Source: Paulownia fortunei (Eukaryota > Streptophyta > Magnoliopsida > Lamiales > Paulowniaceae). From it: a stretch of 64,000 nucleotides of DNA. The notes under the pieces are model-generated. The model searched no databases. It had not been told where the DNA came from and saw only the letters and a list, made by a program, of their open reading frames with translations. The translations under genes and the position numbers were made by a program. The stretch is taken from assembly GCA_019321725.1 (NCBI GenBank), contig CM033115.1, positions 1,116,001-1,180,000 on the forward strand, written 5' to 3'. Shown here in pieces: positions 47,900 through 61,700 of the stretch (position 1 is its first letter; each line of letters begins with the position of its first letter).

Positions 47900-49920
47900 G
47901 ATTCGATAGTTATTGTAGTCGTTTGTAAATCGATCGTTTGTGTTGTAGAGGACTTTAATATAACATGCATTAAGAGAGGGAAGAGACTTGCTTTAGGTTA
48001 GGCTGGTCTCCTCGTTCACGCAAATTTCTCGTTTATCGATTGATCGTACAAGTATGCATCGTATATTAATTGATCTTCATGGCTTTTTCACGCCTCTTTA
48101 CTAAAAGATGCACTATATTTATAGAAATCGACACTTCTTGTATACGCCCACAAAAACAACATTCATAAAAATCATCACTAATTTCTTACGAGTTTTAATA
48201 ACAGACTCGTTCTTTAAATAGTAATTATAGTTCAATCAAATATTTCAGAAAAAAAACTCCTATAGTTACAATCACAAGGAATTGTCACAATGATCGTCAT
48301 TTTATTGCCTGCTTGAGTAAAAAAAAAAACACTATTGCTACTAATATTACAAATTATAACTAACATTATATTGGCTACTATGTTGGCCCTAAAAAGTTGT
48401 ATGGTAGGAAATTTAGAATTAAAGAAAATTTAAAGCGTGGATCCATAAAGTTTATTAAGTTATATCTGAGACTATAAATTTAGGGAATAGATTTGAAGTA
48501 GTATTACTTCAAATTAAAATAAACCTTTGTTATGGTGACTTCATATCACCATGTGAATGCAATTTTATTTTATATCTATTTGTTCACTGTATTTTTATTT
48601 ATTATTCAAAAAATAAGTAATAAAAAGTTAAAATATTATTATTATTGTCCCATTGTGATTGTCTATGTCTGTTGTCTTTTTCATAAGTAATAGTTTTTAA
48701 AAAATTATACATATAGATGTAAGAAAGTTTGAGTAAGTATCGGTTGACCAAATACTAAAAAATTTAGGATAATTAGGAAACCTCCTTTAAAATTTAATTT
48801 AAATACAAATAAATATCTTCGAGATCTTAACATTCACCTTTCCTGATACTAACGATGTTAGAAAATCTTAACATTTTTTATGAAAATGACTTTTTTTATT
48901 TTTTGTTAGAAAATAAAAAAAACCTCAATTGAGGTTTCTCTAAACTATAGCGACCTCCCCTAAAGTTTGTCATACTACAATTATATCTTTGAAGTTTTTA
49001 CATTTTAGAGTCCGACCATCTATAGTTTATTCTATTAAAATAATAAAATATCTATATTTAAAAATATTTTTAACTATAAACCAAGTTAAATATCCAAATT
49101 TCATATTTAAGTTCAAGTCCATGACACTAAAATTAGATTTATATACAGATTTGGATCATTGCTTCTCTTTTTCAATGGCATGTTAAACTTTAAAAAAAAA
49201 TTAAGTTAATTTTTAAAAGTAGGGTTCTCTGACAAAAATAGTTTATTAATATGTTCATATGATAGTGGCAACTGTACTATAGTGCTTTGTTAAGTTTAAA
49301 AATAATAGACGAAAAGGGTGATAGAATATAAAAATATAAGAGATATGAACAATTAATTTTTAAATACTAATAATTTTATTTGAATTAATATGGAATGCAA
49401 TTACTAATATTATTGAATACAATTTTTAAATTTTATCATAAGTTAGAAATATTAAATTTTAAATAATAATAATAATACTAATTGGATAATTGTGCCAAAA
49501 TGGACGAATTTCATGGATGTTTTTGTAAAATTGGACAAGTGTCGGGATTTAGACTTGTCATTCACAAATAATGATACCAATAATATAACAAATAGTTGGT
49601 TATATGTTAGATGACAACAAATGATATGTGACATGTATGTAACTTAAAAAACTTAGCGCGTCACCTTTATTTAGATTAAAGCTCTGTATAATTATTTGTA
49701 AGGATAATTTGATTTAACAAAAATTGTAAAAAATCTTAAATCAAATAATACAAGGACAAAATTAGATTTTTGTTGGGTTTTTTTATTGATATCATAATTT
49801 TTCGTCAAAAATCCTAGTGGCTATATTTATTTGTTAGACCACGATAAATTCAAGGGTACAAGAAGGAGTGTATATATATTTACTAATGTCTTGCGAGCCC
49901 ATTGCTTGCATCTATTCCAC
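47900..49920. other. AT-rich intergenic DNA, left part of a ~10-kb gene desert
   Basis: No gene, RNA gene or well-bounded repeat is recognised. Open frames are short and rich in residues encoded by A/T. Confidence 0.55.
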
Positions 49921-49928
49921 AGCCAGCT

Positions 49929-50316
49929 CATTATTTTCAAAATCGAATCGAATAGGTCGGTTCAATCGGTTTAATCAGGAATCGGAGGTCGGTCCGGTCC
50001 GATTTTGCTCAAAAACTGTTTTAATCGGCCAAAACTGTTTTTTTTTTGTTTTAAATTTGATATTTTATTATATTTATGTGATTATTTAAATTTTGTGTTT
50101 TGTTATATATGTTTTTATATAACTATTTATTTATTTTTACATTTAAATGTATTATATAACAATTAATCTATTATATTATCATTTTATATAACAAAAATAA
50201 AAAAATATAATTAATTTTCATTAAACCGGTCCAACCGCCGATTGAACCAATCCGACCGTTGAATCGCTAATTTTAACAAGATCGATTTGATCACTGATCC
50301 GATTATGAAAATATTG
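49929..50316. mobile_element. hAT-like MITE, family A copy 2
   Basis: Same order of blocks as the 7491-7912 copy: TTTTCAAAATCGAATCG at the left end, GGAATCGGAGGT then GGTCCGATTTTGCTC, an AT-rich centre, then AAACCGGTCCAACCG and CCGATTATGAAAATATTG. Orientation is the same. Flanking 8-bp sequences (AGCCAGCT, AACCAACC) match only partly, so it is an older insertion. Confidence 0.75.
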
Positions 50317-50336
50317 AACCAACCAACCACTTACTA

Positions 50337-50928
50337 AGGGTATGTTTGGAGTCATTTTGAGGTGCTTGTGTGGGAAATATTTGGGAAAAAATATTTTGGG
50401 AGATGGTATCACTATGTGTGGAAAATAAAAATATATTTAATTTTATTTTAAAAATAATTAATGTAATATATTTTTGGAGAAAATGCATTTGATGTCATTT
50501 GTAAAAATAATATTTTATAGTGTCGATTTCATATCATGTAATATTTTTTTGATTAGTGTTGTTAAATCAAACTTTTAAATTATTATATATATTGATTAAA
50601 AATATATACTTCATTTATGTTAAGTTAATAATGTGAACATGCAAATATATATATTTTTATTCGTGTAGTGATTGAGATACGTACAAAAAGTATATATAAA
50701 AATATATAACAATTATAATATATATATATATATATAAATATAGAGTAATAATTAAAACTTTTTAAAGATATTTTGGAGGAAGGAAAATGTTTTTTAGGGG
50801 ATTAAAACCTCAAAAGACTTGTACAATTTTTGGAGTCAATTTTCAGGAATTCTTTGGTTTCATTAATAGAGAATGAAAACATTCCCAAAAAAATGACTCC
50901 AATCTTAGCTTATACCCCTCAATTTAGT
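50337..50928. mobile_element. Inverted-repeat element with GGTATGTTTGGAGTCATTTT termini
   Basis: The left end AGGGTATGTTTGGAGTCATT and the right end, whose reverse complement reads AGGGGTATAAGCTAAGATTGG then AGTCATTTTTTTG, share the block TTGGAGTCATTTT. Both arms also carry ATATTTTGG-type motifs. The element is about 590 bp and AT-rich inside. It lies directly next to the family A MITE. Confidence 0.5.
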
Positions 50929-50939
50929 TGCTTTATTTA

Positions 50940-51790
50940 ATTCTTGTATATATTAGAGAAATTAAACACCCCTCTGTTATTTATGTAGCATGTTATCAAA
51001 TACGAAATAAAAGGTGAATGCTTCGAGACAACATAACTCGTCAGTAAATAACTTTTCTTAAGAAAAAAATAAAATGAACAGAAAACTAATATAAAAACGA
51101 AGGCTTCCCTTTTAAAGTAAACTATATTTACATATTTTTTATATATAAAAAAAAATAACAAACACAATCCGCCCATTTTAATTTCCAAAAAATGCAATCT
51201 TAATAATTTAACAAACACCTTAGTTATCGATGATTAGACATCCTCACATACGAATAAATTCGACCAATTCTTAAAAATACAAACTTTTCTATTCTAGTTA
51301 AAGGAAAATAAAGAAATTACATTAGACCTAAGGCCAAGAGCTATAGAAACCATACCAAATGCATGCACCTTATCATTGGGTAGCATAATCTTGCAAGAAT
51401 AATATTGGTTACTTCCCTTAATTTCTTTTTAAATGACTCCGATGTATAATTAATGAAGTGATAGGTATAATGTACTTATCTATAATCTATTTTAACTCAT
51501 TCCTACAAGAACACTTGTAAATACCCACACTTTATCCATTTTAAAGAATGTGAAATTCATTTTGTACTTTAAATATATTGTATATTATTCAATATTATTT
51601 GTTATATATTGACTTAATCGTTGAAGGGTTATTGCCTCCCGATACTTCTAATAATTTGGAGTGGAGTTGATTTCCATTAATGCATTAAAAAACACACCAC
51701 ATCAACTATATTTTAAATATTTATAATCATAGTTTACATCATTCCAAATCAGACTTAAAACATAATAGAGGTGAACTTCAACTTGCTATA
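50940..51790. other. AT-rich intergenic DNA
   Basis: Nothing recognisable on either strand. Confidence 0.5.
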
Positions 51791-51804
51791 CTTGAGACAA
51801 ACGG

Positions 51805-53107
51805 TAGCTATAGTTGTCAATTAAATCGATTCGAACTATGACTATCAAGAAAGTAGGTTGTTCAAGTTCAGCCACGGTTCTGAAGCGGTTCGAGTTGGGT
51901 TGAATAATTTTTTTTCCTAATAGACTCAGCTTGGCCCACTAATTTGGTTTTAGTGGACCGGTCTCGGGTCTGAACGTGTTATATGAGTTTGGCTTACGGA
52001 CTGACCTAATTGACTATTTTTTTGATGATTTTTCATGTTTTTTATTTTATTTGTTTAATTTTTGTTTAGCTTAATATATTAAATAATGTTATATTTTGTT
52101 AGTAATATACTTATTTTCTAACTTTATATTTTATTTTGATAATTTTTTTAGTTTTATACTAAGTAGTATTATATTTATTTAGTAATGTACTTATTTTCTA
52201 ACTTTATGTTTTATTTTGGCAATTCTTTTTAGTTTAGTATAGTAAGTAGTATTATATTTTTTTTTATCAATATACTTACTTTTAACTTTATATTTCATTT
52301 ATATGAATTATTTTTTAATTTAGTATATTAAATAGTACTATATTTTTTAGTAATGTACTTACTTTTAACTTTATATTTTATTTTGATCAATTATTTTTTA
52401 ATTTAGTACACTAAGTAGTATTATATTTTTTAGTAATATACTTTCTAACTTTATATTTTATTTTGATATTTTTTTTATTTAGTATACTAAGTAGTATTAT
52501 ATTTACTTTCTAACTTTATATTTTATTTTGGTGAATTTTTTTTAGTCTATTATACTAAGTGGTATTAAATTTTATGTTCTTATTTTATGAATTATCCTTA
52601 ATATGAATTATCTTTATATTAACTAGTATATAATTTTTTTAGTTAATTGTCTAAGTGTATCATTCCAAAATTTGATATTAATTTTTAATTAATTATTATC
52701 CTTTTTTTTATTCAGGACGTTATAATATATATATGATTTAAAAAAATCAACAAAATTAAATAGGGTTAAGTGGTTGGCTTCTTCATTTTCCTTCGAATGG
52801 TAATAAGTTCGAATTTCTTAAATTAAAAAAAATAATTTTTTATTAAAAAATATAAATAATATATAATATAATTATAAATAATATATAAAATATTAAATGA
52901 CCTAGAGTTTGGGTCGATTTTAAAATGAACTTAAATTTAAATGAATCGATTCATGAATTATATTTATTGGGCCAATATAAATTCACTTCATGTAACGAAA
53001 ACCAGCACAATAATCCGTATTGTTGACGAGTCCATCCTATACCCATTTTTATTGGACCGATTGTAAAATGGGTCGGATAAGCTTAGCCTAGTTGACCACT
53101 ATAACAG
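51805..53107. mobile_element. ~1.3-kb terminal-inverted-repeat element carrying an internal minisatellite
   Basis: The left end TAGCTATAGTTGTCAATTA and the reverse complement of the right end (TGTTATAGTGGTCAACTA) match over ~18 bp. Subterminal regions are GC-richer and contain GGGTC/GACCC motifs. The interior is extremely AT-rich and includes an ~80-bp tandem repeat array. No transposase frame is present. Confidence 0.55.
52065..52575. repeat. Minisatellite, about 6-7 units of ~80 bp
   Basis: Each unit carries, in order, TTTAGTATA(C/T)TAA(G/A)TAGTATTATATTT, then TAGTAATATACTTA, then CTAACTTTATATTTTATTTTG. Units differ by small indels, and the last ones lack the TAGTAAT segment. Confidence 0.75.
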
Positions 53108-53527
53108 CAGACAAACTATCTATGAACCATAGCTGGATACAAGCTCGTGGTCGTGGGCTCAGTTGAAAAATGAACAAATAAGATATGAGGACATGATTTG
53201 ATGTTGGATGCCACACAAACGATGAAATGTGGCTTCGTTTGGTCCCATGTCTCTTTCACTTTGTAATTCAGAATTTAGGTGTCGTCATTTTGACTTCATC
53301 GGATTTTTTTCCTTGACGCGTTTCGATCATTCGTTGGTTCGACAGCGACTTTTACATAATAATTAAAAAGTATTTTTTTTATGTATTTGATTATTATGAT
53401 AATTTAGGCCTAATTTAATTATTTGAGCTCAATATATGAAAAGGCTCAATCAAACATTAGTGAATTTATCTTAATTTGTCTCCGCATGAATATCGAGTTG
53501 ATTGTTAGAGGATTTATTGCCAGAATT

Positions 53528-53962
53528 AAATATTTTTATAATTAAATCGATGATCAAATCGGTATTGTTAACAATTAGCAATTCAATCGATTGGATCGGT
53601 TCAATCGGCGGTCGGATCGATTTAATAAAAATTAATTATATTTTTTTATTTTATTATGTAAAATGATAATATAATAAATTAATTGTTATGTAATATATTT
53701 TAAATATAAAAATAAATAAATAACTAAATAAAAAGTATATAATAAAAAATAAATTTCAAATAATCACATAAATATAACAAAATATCAAATTTAAATATTT
53801 ATAAAAATTAAAAATAAAAAAAAAAAGATGAAAATCAGTCAAATCAATTTTTGTCAGTTTCGGCTGGTTTGACCGATCAAACGATTTTTGAATCTAATCG
53901 AAGTGGATCGATTTCCAATTCTCAATTGAATCGATCGGTACGATCCAATTTTAAAAATATTG
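53528..53962. mobile_element. hAT-like MITE, family A copy 3 (inverted)
   Basis: Read on the minus strand it starts CAATATTTTTAAAATTGGAT and passes through a GGTCAAACC-type block and an AAATCGATCC block, matching the other two copies in order. The interior is A/T-rich. It is the most diverged copy and has no convincing target duplication. Confidence 0.65.
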
Positions 53963-54584
53963 GTCAAAACAATTCCAACGCTCCTAATAGCACAACAAAT
54001 GAATATCCAATTCGTCACTTGTAAAGAAATTGATTTGCGAAAATTTTATGTAGCATTTGGAAAAGAGTTTTATTTGAGAATAGTTGATTCATGACAATTC
54101 CCCACTTTGCATACCACATCAACATTTTTATATAATTATTTTTTAATGATATTTATTAAAAATTAGTAATATAATATTACTATATTTATTTATTTTTAAA
54201 AATATTATGCAACAATAAGAAAAATGGATAGGTGCAATAAAATAAATTGCCACATAGAGAATGCTAATCAATTACACCAAACATGAAAACCATTTCACTT
54301 GTAATTCAAGCAATTAACGGATTCATTTGAACGCAACCCTTGTCCAAAGTTATTTGGTCCAAGCACTGCCTATTATATTGACATTAATAATTTGGACCCC
54401 ACCATCCCAACTACTATTTTTATTTTCTGGTTTTATTAACATTTTTAAAATTCAAAATAAAGAATTTTAAAAAACAGTCTTAGGATTATTTTTTTTTAAT
54501 GGTGAATTTCAATTTTTTAGAAGTTTTGCAGTCTCGGATATTGTTCAATGTACACTTGCTCGTAACTTATTATTAGTAATATTA

Positions 54585-54620
54585 CCCCCCCCCCCCCCCG
54601 ATTATTATTATTATTATTAT
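54585..54620. repeat. C15 homopolymer followed by (ATT)n microsatellite
   Basis: Fifteen consecutive C at 54585-54599, then G and about six ATT units. A C-run of this length in such AT-rich DNA is unusual and prone to sequencing or assembly length error. Confidence 0.9.
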
Positions 54621-54705
54621 TTAAAGTTTTAAGATATTATCCATTAGTACATGTCGTTGTAAATATGATTTATTCTCTCAATCGTATGTATGTACGTGTC
54701 AAAAT

Positions 54706-55460
54706 ATAGGGGTGTGCACGGTTTGGTATATCGATTAAATTTTGCTAAAATCGAACTTTCGGTATAAATCGAAATCGAATCGAAATTTTCAATATGATAT
54801 TCGGTATGTATTTTAAATATCGATACCAAACTGAATATCAAATTTATTTTTATTTTTTTTGAAAAAATCTATTGAATAATTTTATCCTTCAAGTATTTTT
54901 TAGTATATTCTCCTTACATTTGCTTGTTTAGTAATTAATTAATAATTATTTGGTTGGTGCCTATGAAAATAATTAAAATTTAGTATGATAAAAGCAATAT
55001 TTAAAAAAAAAAAAAAAAAAAATGCATTTACCTTATTTGATGAAATGCATCACCAAACTACTGATTAAACACTCGCCCTCATGGATTGAATTAAATGTAA
55101 TTGAATTCTTTAATTATTTCTTATTAATCACAAAAAACAAACATATAAGTATATTTTTATTTTTAAAAATTTAATTATTTACCTTTGTCCAAGTAATACC
55201 CATTTAATATTGAAGATAAATTTCAAAAAATAATACAAAAAAATAAATTATCTTTTTCATAAACCACAACTCCTTAATTTAATAATTATTATGTATAAAT
55301 TTTTGAAAAAATAAGGCGCAATTTTTTATTTATTTTTATAAATTTTGATTTTATCGAAAATCGTATCGAATTATTAATTTTTTTTCAATAATTTCGAATT
55401 TAATAGAAATAAGTTCGATATTCGATTTGGTAAATTATCGTAGCAAAATTTCGATACGAC
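54706..55460. mobile_element. Probable MITE with TCGATxxAAATTTTGCTA-type ends
   Basis: The left end has GGGGTGTGCACGGTTTGGTAT, then ATTAAATTTTGCTAAAATCG. The reverse complement of the right end has TATCGAAATTTTGCTACGAT. Both flanks repeat AATCGAA/TTCGATA motifs. About 750 bp, AT-rich centre with a poly(A) run at 55002-55021. Boundaries are approximate. Confidence 0.45.
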
Positions 55461-55718
55461 AATAGTTTAATACCATTAATTCTTATAATTAGCTAATATT
55501 CTATCATTTCATCATTTTCTTTAATAACAACATTGGTACACTTTCTTTTGTACGAGTAATTAATAAAGTGGATTAAAAGGTAATTATGATTAGGCCTTGC
55601 TTTTAGCAAAAAATATTTTTTACTTTTCTTTTTTGCAACTTTTGCACCTTAGAAAATTTTGATAAGCGTGGGGCCAATTTTGTACATTTATCTTGAGCTA
55701 TATTAATTATTATACCCT

Positions 55719-55762
55719 TCACCCCCTCCCCCCCACCACCCAAACCCCACCAACCCCCACCC
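55719..55762 (-). other. G-rich tract on the minus strand, G-quadruplex candidate
   Basis: The plus strand has C-runs of five, seven, four, five and three with short A/T/CA spacers. The minus strand fits the G4 rule. No gene is nearby. Confidence 0.45.
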
Positions 55763-55879
55763 AAAATATATATAGTACTATATATGTGTTAAAAAAAAGT
55801 GAAGGAATCAGCCCATATGATAAAAGTCTCTGTGCTTTTTCCAAGGCAAAATGGTTTTTTAGCTACTTGGAAATGTAAC

Positions 55880-57030
55880 AGGTGAAAGCATTATATTATG
55901 CGCAATAACAAAAGAATTTTGATTTGTATTCTTTAAGGTTGTTGCTATCATTGAAGAATTTGAAATTCTTTTTTTTTTAGAATTGACATAAAAATTAGTC
56001 TAAAATTAGAGTTGAATTTTAAATCTATTATAACACTTAAAAATATTTAATATATCCATCGACTTGTAATTATTTACATAATTTCAAAAAATTTATTATG
56101 AATTTAAAATTATTAATCATTTAATTAAAAATATACGTTGGATTTTTTTTTTAAATCAAGAATATTTATACGAGAGATTAAAATAAGGCAGGAGCTGTCA
56201 TCTGCCTACGGTGGCGAATAATGATTCGTCGACAATTTTTTTAAGTCATAGTCAAAATAGAATAATTTTATATTGGGTGCCAATTTTGTTAAAAAGTAAA
56301 TATTCTTTTAAATTTATGTCGAAATTGACTGTGTCAAAATACATGATAATTGATATTTAAATCTAGCATCTATTAATTACACAGTTTTCTTTAATTCGTT
56401 TTTTTTTAAATTAAAAATTACAAAATATAGTTTTGAACTGAGTTTCTTTACTCTTTCTGTGTATTAGTTTAAATATCATTTCTCAATTATTTCGAATTCT
56501 TTTGAGTTAATTAATGTCATAAATAAGGATGAAGTTGAGTAATATTTTTTTATTTTTTGGGGTCTTGTCCATTTAATGAAAAACATAATAATTAGTATTA
56601 AATATTCTCTATAATGATGGTGTCTGACTGAATCTATAACATTCTTAAAATAATTTATAATATACTCCGTAAATTTATAATATGTATTTTAGAATGTTTA
56701 GATAAAAAATTGAGAAGATGGTTTTATAAGTTCAAATACTTATGTTTCTTAAAAAAAATAAAATAAAAATTCTGATTTACTTTTAAAAATTTAATAAATT
56801 AATTTAGTTTAATTATATAAATTACATAACTATTACTAATATTTTATAAATTCTATAATTTTTTTCTACCAAACACTTCATGACATTGTTTAAAGTTAGT
56901 ATTTCTCCAAAACTATTTTATAAGAGGTATAAATAACATTATAAAAAAATTTAAAATAAATTTAGCTATAAATTTCATCACGAGATTTGGTACTATATAA
57001 TTTAGTTTCAAAATTGAAATTCGGAATACA
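55880..57030. other. AT-rich intergenic DNA
   Basis: No gene or clear repeat is recognised. Confidence 0.5.
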
Positions 57031-57036
57031 TTTTTC

Positions 57037-58346
57037 GATTAATATCACTTTATCGGCCTCTATTCATGATGAGTGTTACTTTACCTTTATATGCTCAATT
57101 ATCTCACTTTACTCATTTGTATTCTTATTATGTCTCACTTTACCATCTTGTATTTTTTTTGTCTCACTTTGCCCCCCTATACTCTTAAAAAAAATAACCA
57201 AACTACCTTTACCTATTATCTTTAGTAAAATTACTTTAAAATATGTTGATATTAATATATTTATATTTATTTTTAAATAAATTTTTAACTTGATTAATTA
57301 ATACTTAATATTAAATTTATTTAAAATTTTATTATACTTAAAATTTGATATATATTTTATAATATAACATAGTTCCTATTAAATTAGTATATAATAGGAT
57401 ACTTTTTATTATCTAATATGATTTTATTTATGAATTTTTTACTAACTATAAATCTTAAAAAAATATTTTATTAAATATATAAAATATTAGTAATATTTTT
57501 TATTATTAATAGAATTATCATAAGTTTATAGAAATTATGTTAAATTCAAACATAGCCATTATAATTAAGTGACAGTAATAAAATTAATTTCTAAAATGAT
57601 TATATTTTTAAATTTAGAAAAATATTCATTAAGTTATTTTAAATTTAATATAGTATTCATCAAACTACGATAATTTGACTATTATAACTTATTTAATAGT
57701 ATTAAAGTAAACATAAAAATGACTTTTTTGTATTTAACATTATTTCTATGAAATTTTGATAATCCATTAATAATAAAAAAAATATTACTTATATTTTACT
57801 TATTTAATAAAATATGATTTAAAAATATATCATACATTTTTTATATTTATGATGAGTAGTAAATTTATAACTAAAACGTATTAGCTAATAAAAAAAGTCA
57901 TACGATATAAATTTTTTATAGGAACTATGTTTATAAAAGAATAATCATTAAAATAAGCATAATAAAATATGAAATAAATTTAATATTAAGTATTAATTAA
58001 TTAAATTTAAAAATTATTAGTATTTAAATACAAATATATTAAATTTAGAATATTTTAAAATAATGTTACTATAAGTAATATTAAATATTAATTAATTAAG
58101 TTGAAAAATTATTTAAAAATAAATATAAATATATTAATATTAATTTATTTTTAAGTAATTTCACTAAAAATAATATGTAAGAATAATTTAATTATTTGTT
58201 TTAAAAATATAAGGGGTAAAATGAGATAAAAATAATGGGATAAAGTGAAATATAATGAAAGTATAAGGGGATAAAGTAAGATAATTGAAAATTTAAAAAA
58301 TAAAATAATATTTATCGTAATTAAAAAAAATAAAGTGAGATTAACC
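57037..58346. mobile_element. Long-TIR foldback element, family B copy 2
   Basis: Same family and orientation as 16190-17408. It begins GATTAATATCACTTTAT and ends in the inverse AAAGTGAGATTAACC. The left arm repeats TCACTTTAC-plus-T-rich subrepeats and the right arm repeats GGATAAAGTGA. Internal blocks such as AATATTTTATTAAA and TATTAGTAAT are shared. It is flanked by ACATTTTTC (57028-57036) and ACATTTTTT (58347-58355), a probable 8-9 bp target duplication. It ends about 440 bp before SPL7. Confidence 0.8.
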
Positions 58347-58786
58347 ACATTTTTTTTCTAAATTTGTACGAAAATTTCATCGAAATTAAATCAAATCAAC
58401 ACATTTTGTGTTGCCAAAAACACAAAAAATTAAAAGAAAAAAGAGAGAGAAATTGGACCCGAAAACAGAGGAAAATGAAGATAAAAAAGACAAAAAGTAA
58501 GAAGGATTTGATTCTCCATCAATCAATTATTCCAAGAAAACACACTCTCCCCTGGATGGCTGGATGCATACTCCCCCATAACCCCTCCCCACCCCACACC
58601 CCTTCAAGAATTTGACGTCTTCGTGTCACCACCTAACGCCACCCCACGCCCACCCACTCTCTGAATTCTGACCCTTACGTGTCTCCAAAAAACACACACA
58701 CAAACATAGAGAATTTTCTAACCCCTTGTACCCTTCCCTTCTCCCATTTTCGCGGCCTCCTCGCAAAATCCCAAAAATCTCAAAAA

Positions 58787-61700
58787 ATGCAGAAAAACCC
58801 ACCACCCCCAAGTCCAACTCCAGCCAGCCAGCCGGGAATCCCCGAATTACCCTCCGCCGCCATCCACATACCCCCCGATGACCCCACTTCTTCATCCCTC
58901 TTCGACTGGTCCGATTTCCTTGACTTCAACCTCGATGAAAGCCTCAACATATCCTTCCCTCAGTCCGAACCCGAACAACCCGGGATTGACCAAAGTCAAC
59001 TATCAGGGATTTCGGGTCGGATTAGGAAAAGGGACCCGAGGTTGGTGTGCTCAAATTTCTTGGCGGGTCGGATTCCATGCGCCTGCCCTGAGTTGGATGA
59101 GAAGTTGGAGAAGGAGGAGGAGGAGTCGGGGCTTTTGGGTAAGAAGCGGACCCGGACGGTGAGGAGTTCGGGTGGGGGGCCGGCACGGTGCCAGGTGCCG
59201 GGGTGTGAGGCTGATATTAGTGAACTTAAAGGGTATCATAGGCGGCACCGAGTTTGTTTGCGGTGCGCGAATGCGAGTGCCGTGGTGCTTGATGGGGAGA
59301 GCAAGAGGTATTGCCAGCAGTGTGGAAAGTAAGATCCTCTCCCCCCCCCTTATCGATTGGCAAATTTACGAAATACTTTGATGCTTGGGTGATTGGTCAA
59401 TGGTGTATTTGTTATCGAGATCTTTTGCTTTGATGCTACGTTGGCTGCCAAATATGTAACTACTCATAGATGTGCATAGGAGCTCAATTCTATAAGTGAG
59501 TTGAATCGAGGGGTGCATATGCCTATCAGGTGAATTTTGGGAAAGAATAGTGTGCGTGTGCTATCATGATAAATTTGAAATTCGGGTTTTAAGAATCTCA
59601 GATTTGGTGTTCAGCAAGATTCTAGGCTGTTTTAGGGCTTTTTAAATTATTACTGAGAGTGTTGCAGGGTGGATTGTGGAAAGAAAAATAGTTTCTGTGA
59701 GCAGATAGGCTAAGTTTTTCTTGGCATGGGTTATTGATATGTCTAACTTATCTGATTCAGATAAATGACTGGATAAAAGAGCTTACACTATTGATACATG
59801 TAGAAACTTTATATTTTTAGTGGGATAAATGTGAGTGAAATTTTTGAAGAAAATATTATTTCAAGTTCTACTGAATAGATTTTATTGTCGTTTAAATTTT
59901 GATGTGCTGAATGAGTATCCTTCTTGGTACATGTTGGAAGCCATCTAAAACTGCATGGCTTTCTTTTACTCTTTAAATAATGAAATTCCGCCAATGATGA
60001 TTTGCACATGCTTGATTTTTATTTTTTTTGGTGATATTGCATCCATCTGCTGACATATGCCCAAATGGAAGTTAGGTGATTCTCCAACGATCAGTTCTTT
60101 GAGCAATTTTGATCACGTTTTCTTGCTTGCTATGCTATAAACACATAAGGTTAAGTTCTGGTGGACCATTTTCGTCCTTAGCATGAGTGGTGTACAAAGA
60201 AAATTTGGAATATTGTTGCTGGAGATGACTTTGGAAATGCCGTTTGAAATTGGTATCATTGCATGATACTCAAGTATTTCATAGTTGTTGGGTTGCTAAA
60301 ACTCAGATACATGTAATAAATGACTCAATACAATATTTTCTTGGTCTCTTCACTTTTTAGGAATGGAAATTGGAGATGTTTATTTATGTTTTTACAGTAA
60401 TGGCTCATGTTGCAGCCTTGATTTTTACGGTACTACTTATGATGTTTGTTTTTTCTGCTTGCTAAATAAGTAAAATATGGCAGTAGTGTGAGTTTGCATT
60501 TTCCTGACCCTCTGCCTCACTGCTGCAGCAAAGCAGATTTACAGTGAGATCTATGCCTTTATCTTTCCTTGTATGGAAAAAAAATGTACATTCCATTTGA
60601 TGTTTGGGGGTTAGATTAGGGGGCATTTGCTTCTGAGTTTTAAAAGAGTAGATGGCAGTAGCAACATGGCTATGGTTTCTTATCATGGCGAATCAACTTG
60701 TGCTCATACCCTCCTTATGTTGGCTCTATGAAAAGAAAAGCGCGCTGCATTTGCGTTAATATTTATGGCTGAAAATGGGTTGGACACTTAATTGCTCTTG
60801 GAATATCATACTAATTTATCTACAACTTTTGCAGGTTTCATATCTTGACAGATTTTGATGAGGGTAAACGTAGTTGTAGGAGGAAATTAGAACGTCATAA
60901 CCGACGTCGAAGAAAACCAAATGATTCTAAAGAAGGCATGGAAAAGGAACCTCAACAGACTATCTTGGCTGATGATGTCAGTGGTGATGAAGATACTGGA
61001 AAAGGTGTAACAACTATATATCAACGTGTTCCAATCTTCCCTTCTTCGAACTGCTTCACACCTCTCTTTATTTTCTTCACTTAGATGAGTTGGTAGGATT
61101 CTCTAACCTTGCGTAATGCTTGGCATGTGAATTTATCAAGATTCTGAGAATAACTCTTGTTAATCTTGAACAATTAGGGGAAGTTATTGTTCTTTGTGGT
61201 GGTTTTGCTTTGTTATGACCTTCATGTGGGTGGTAATTTGCACTTTGAGGTGGTTGGCCACCCTAATGATTTTTTGATGGTGTAGATGGAATATGTGTGA
61301 GCAGTCAGAATGAAGAAAGGGAAATATTGGTAGAGTCAGATGGACCGGTCTCTACACCATGCTCGGCTATTGGTTCTCAAAATCTGCAAAGTGATAGTGT
61401 TGTATCATTTGTCGCCTCTGGCGAAACTCACATTGAAGGTGATAAACATAATCGAAAACACAAATATTCTCCATCCTACTTTGACAACAAGAGTGCTTTT
61501 TCCTCTGTGGTATGCCAAGTTTCTTATTGCTGCCTTCTGTCTTTTATTTCTGTTCCTCAGTGAATCTAGCTTAGATTAATATGCACTGCTTTGATATTTC
61601 TTGCAGTGCCCTGCTGGTCGGATCTCCTTCAAGCTCTATGATTGGAATCCAGCGGAATTTCCTCGACGACTTCGACATCAAGTATTCTAATCATTATTAT

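Noticed and set aside
55693..55878. 61-codon frame in a C-rich stretch
   Set aside because: Pro/Thr/Tyr repeats come from the C-rich/TA-rich DNA; there is no gene structure around it.
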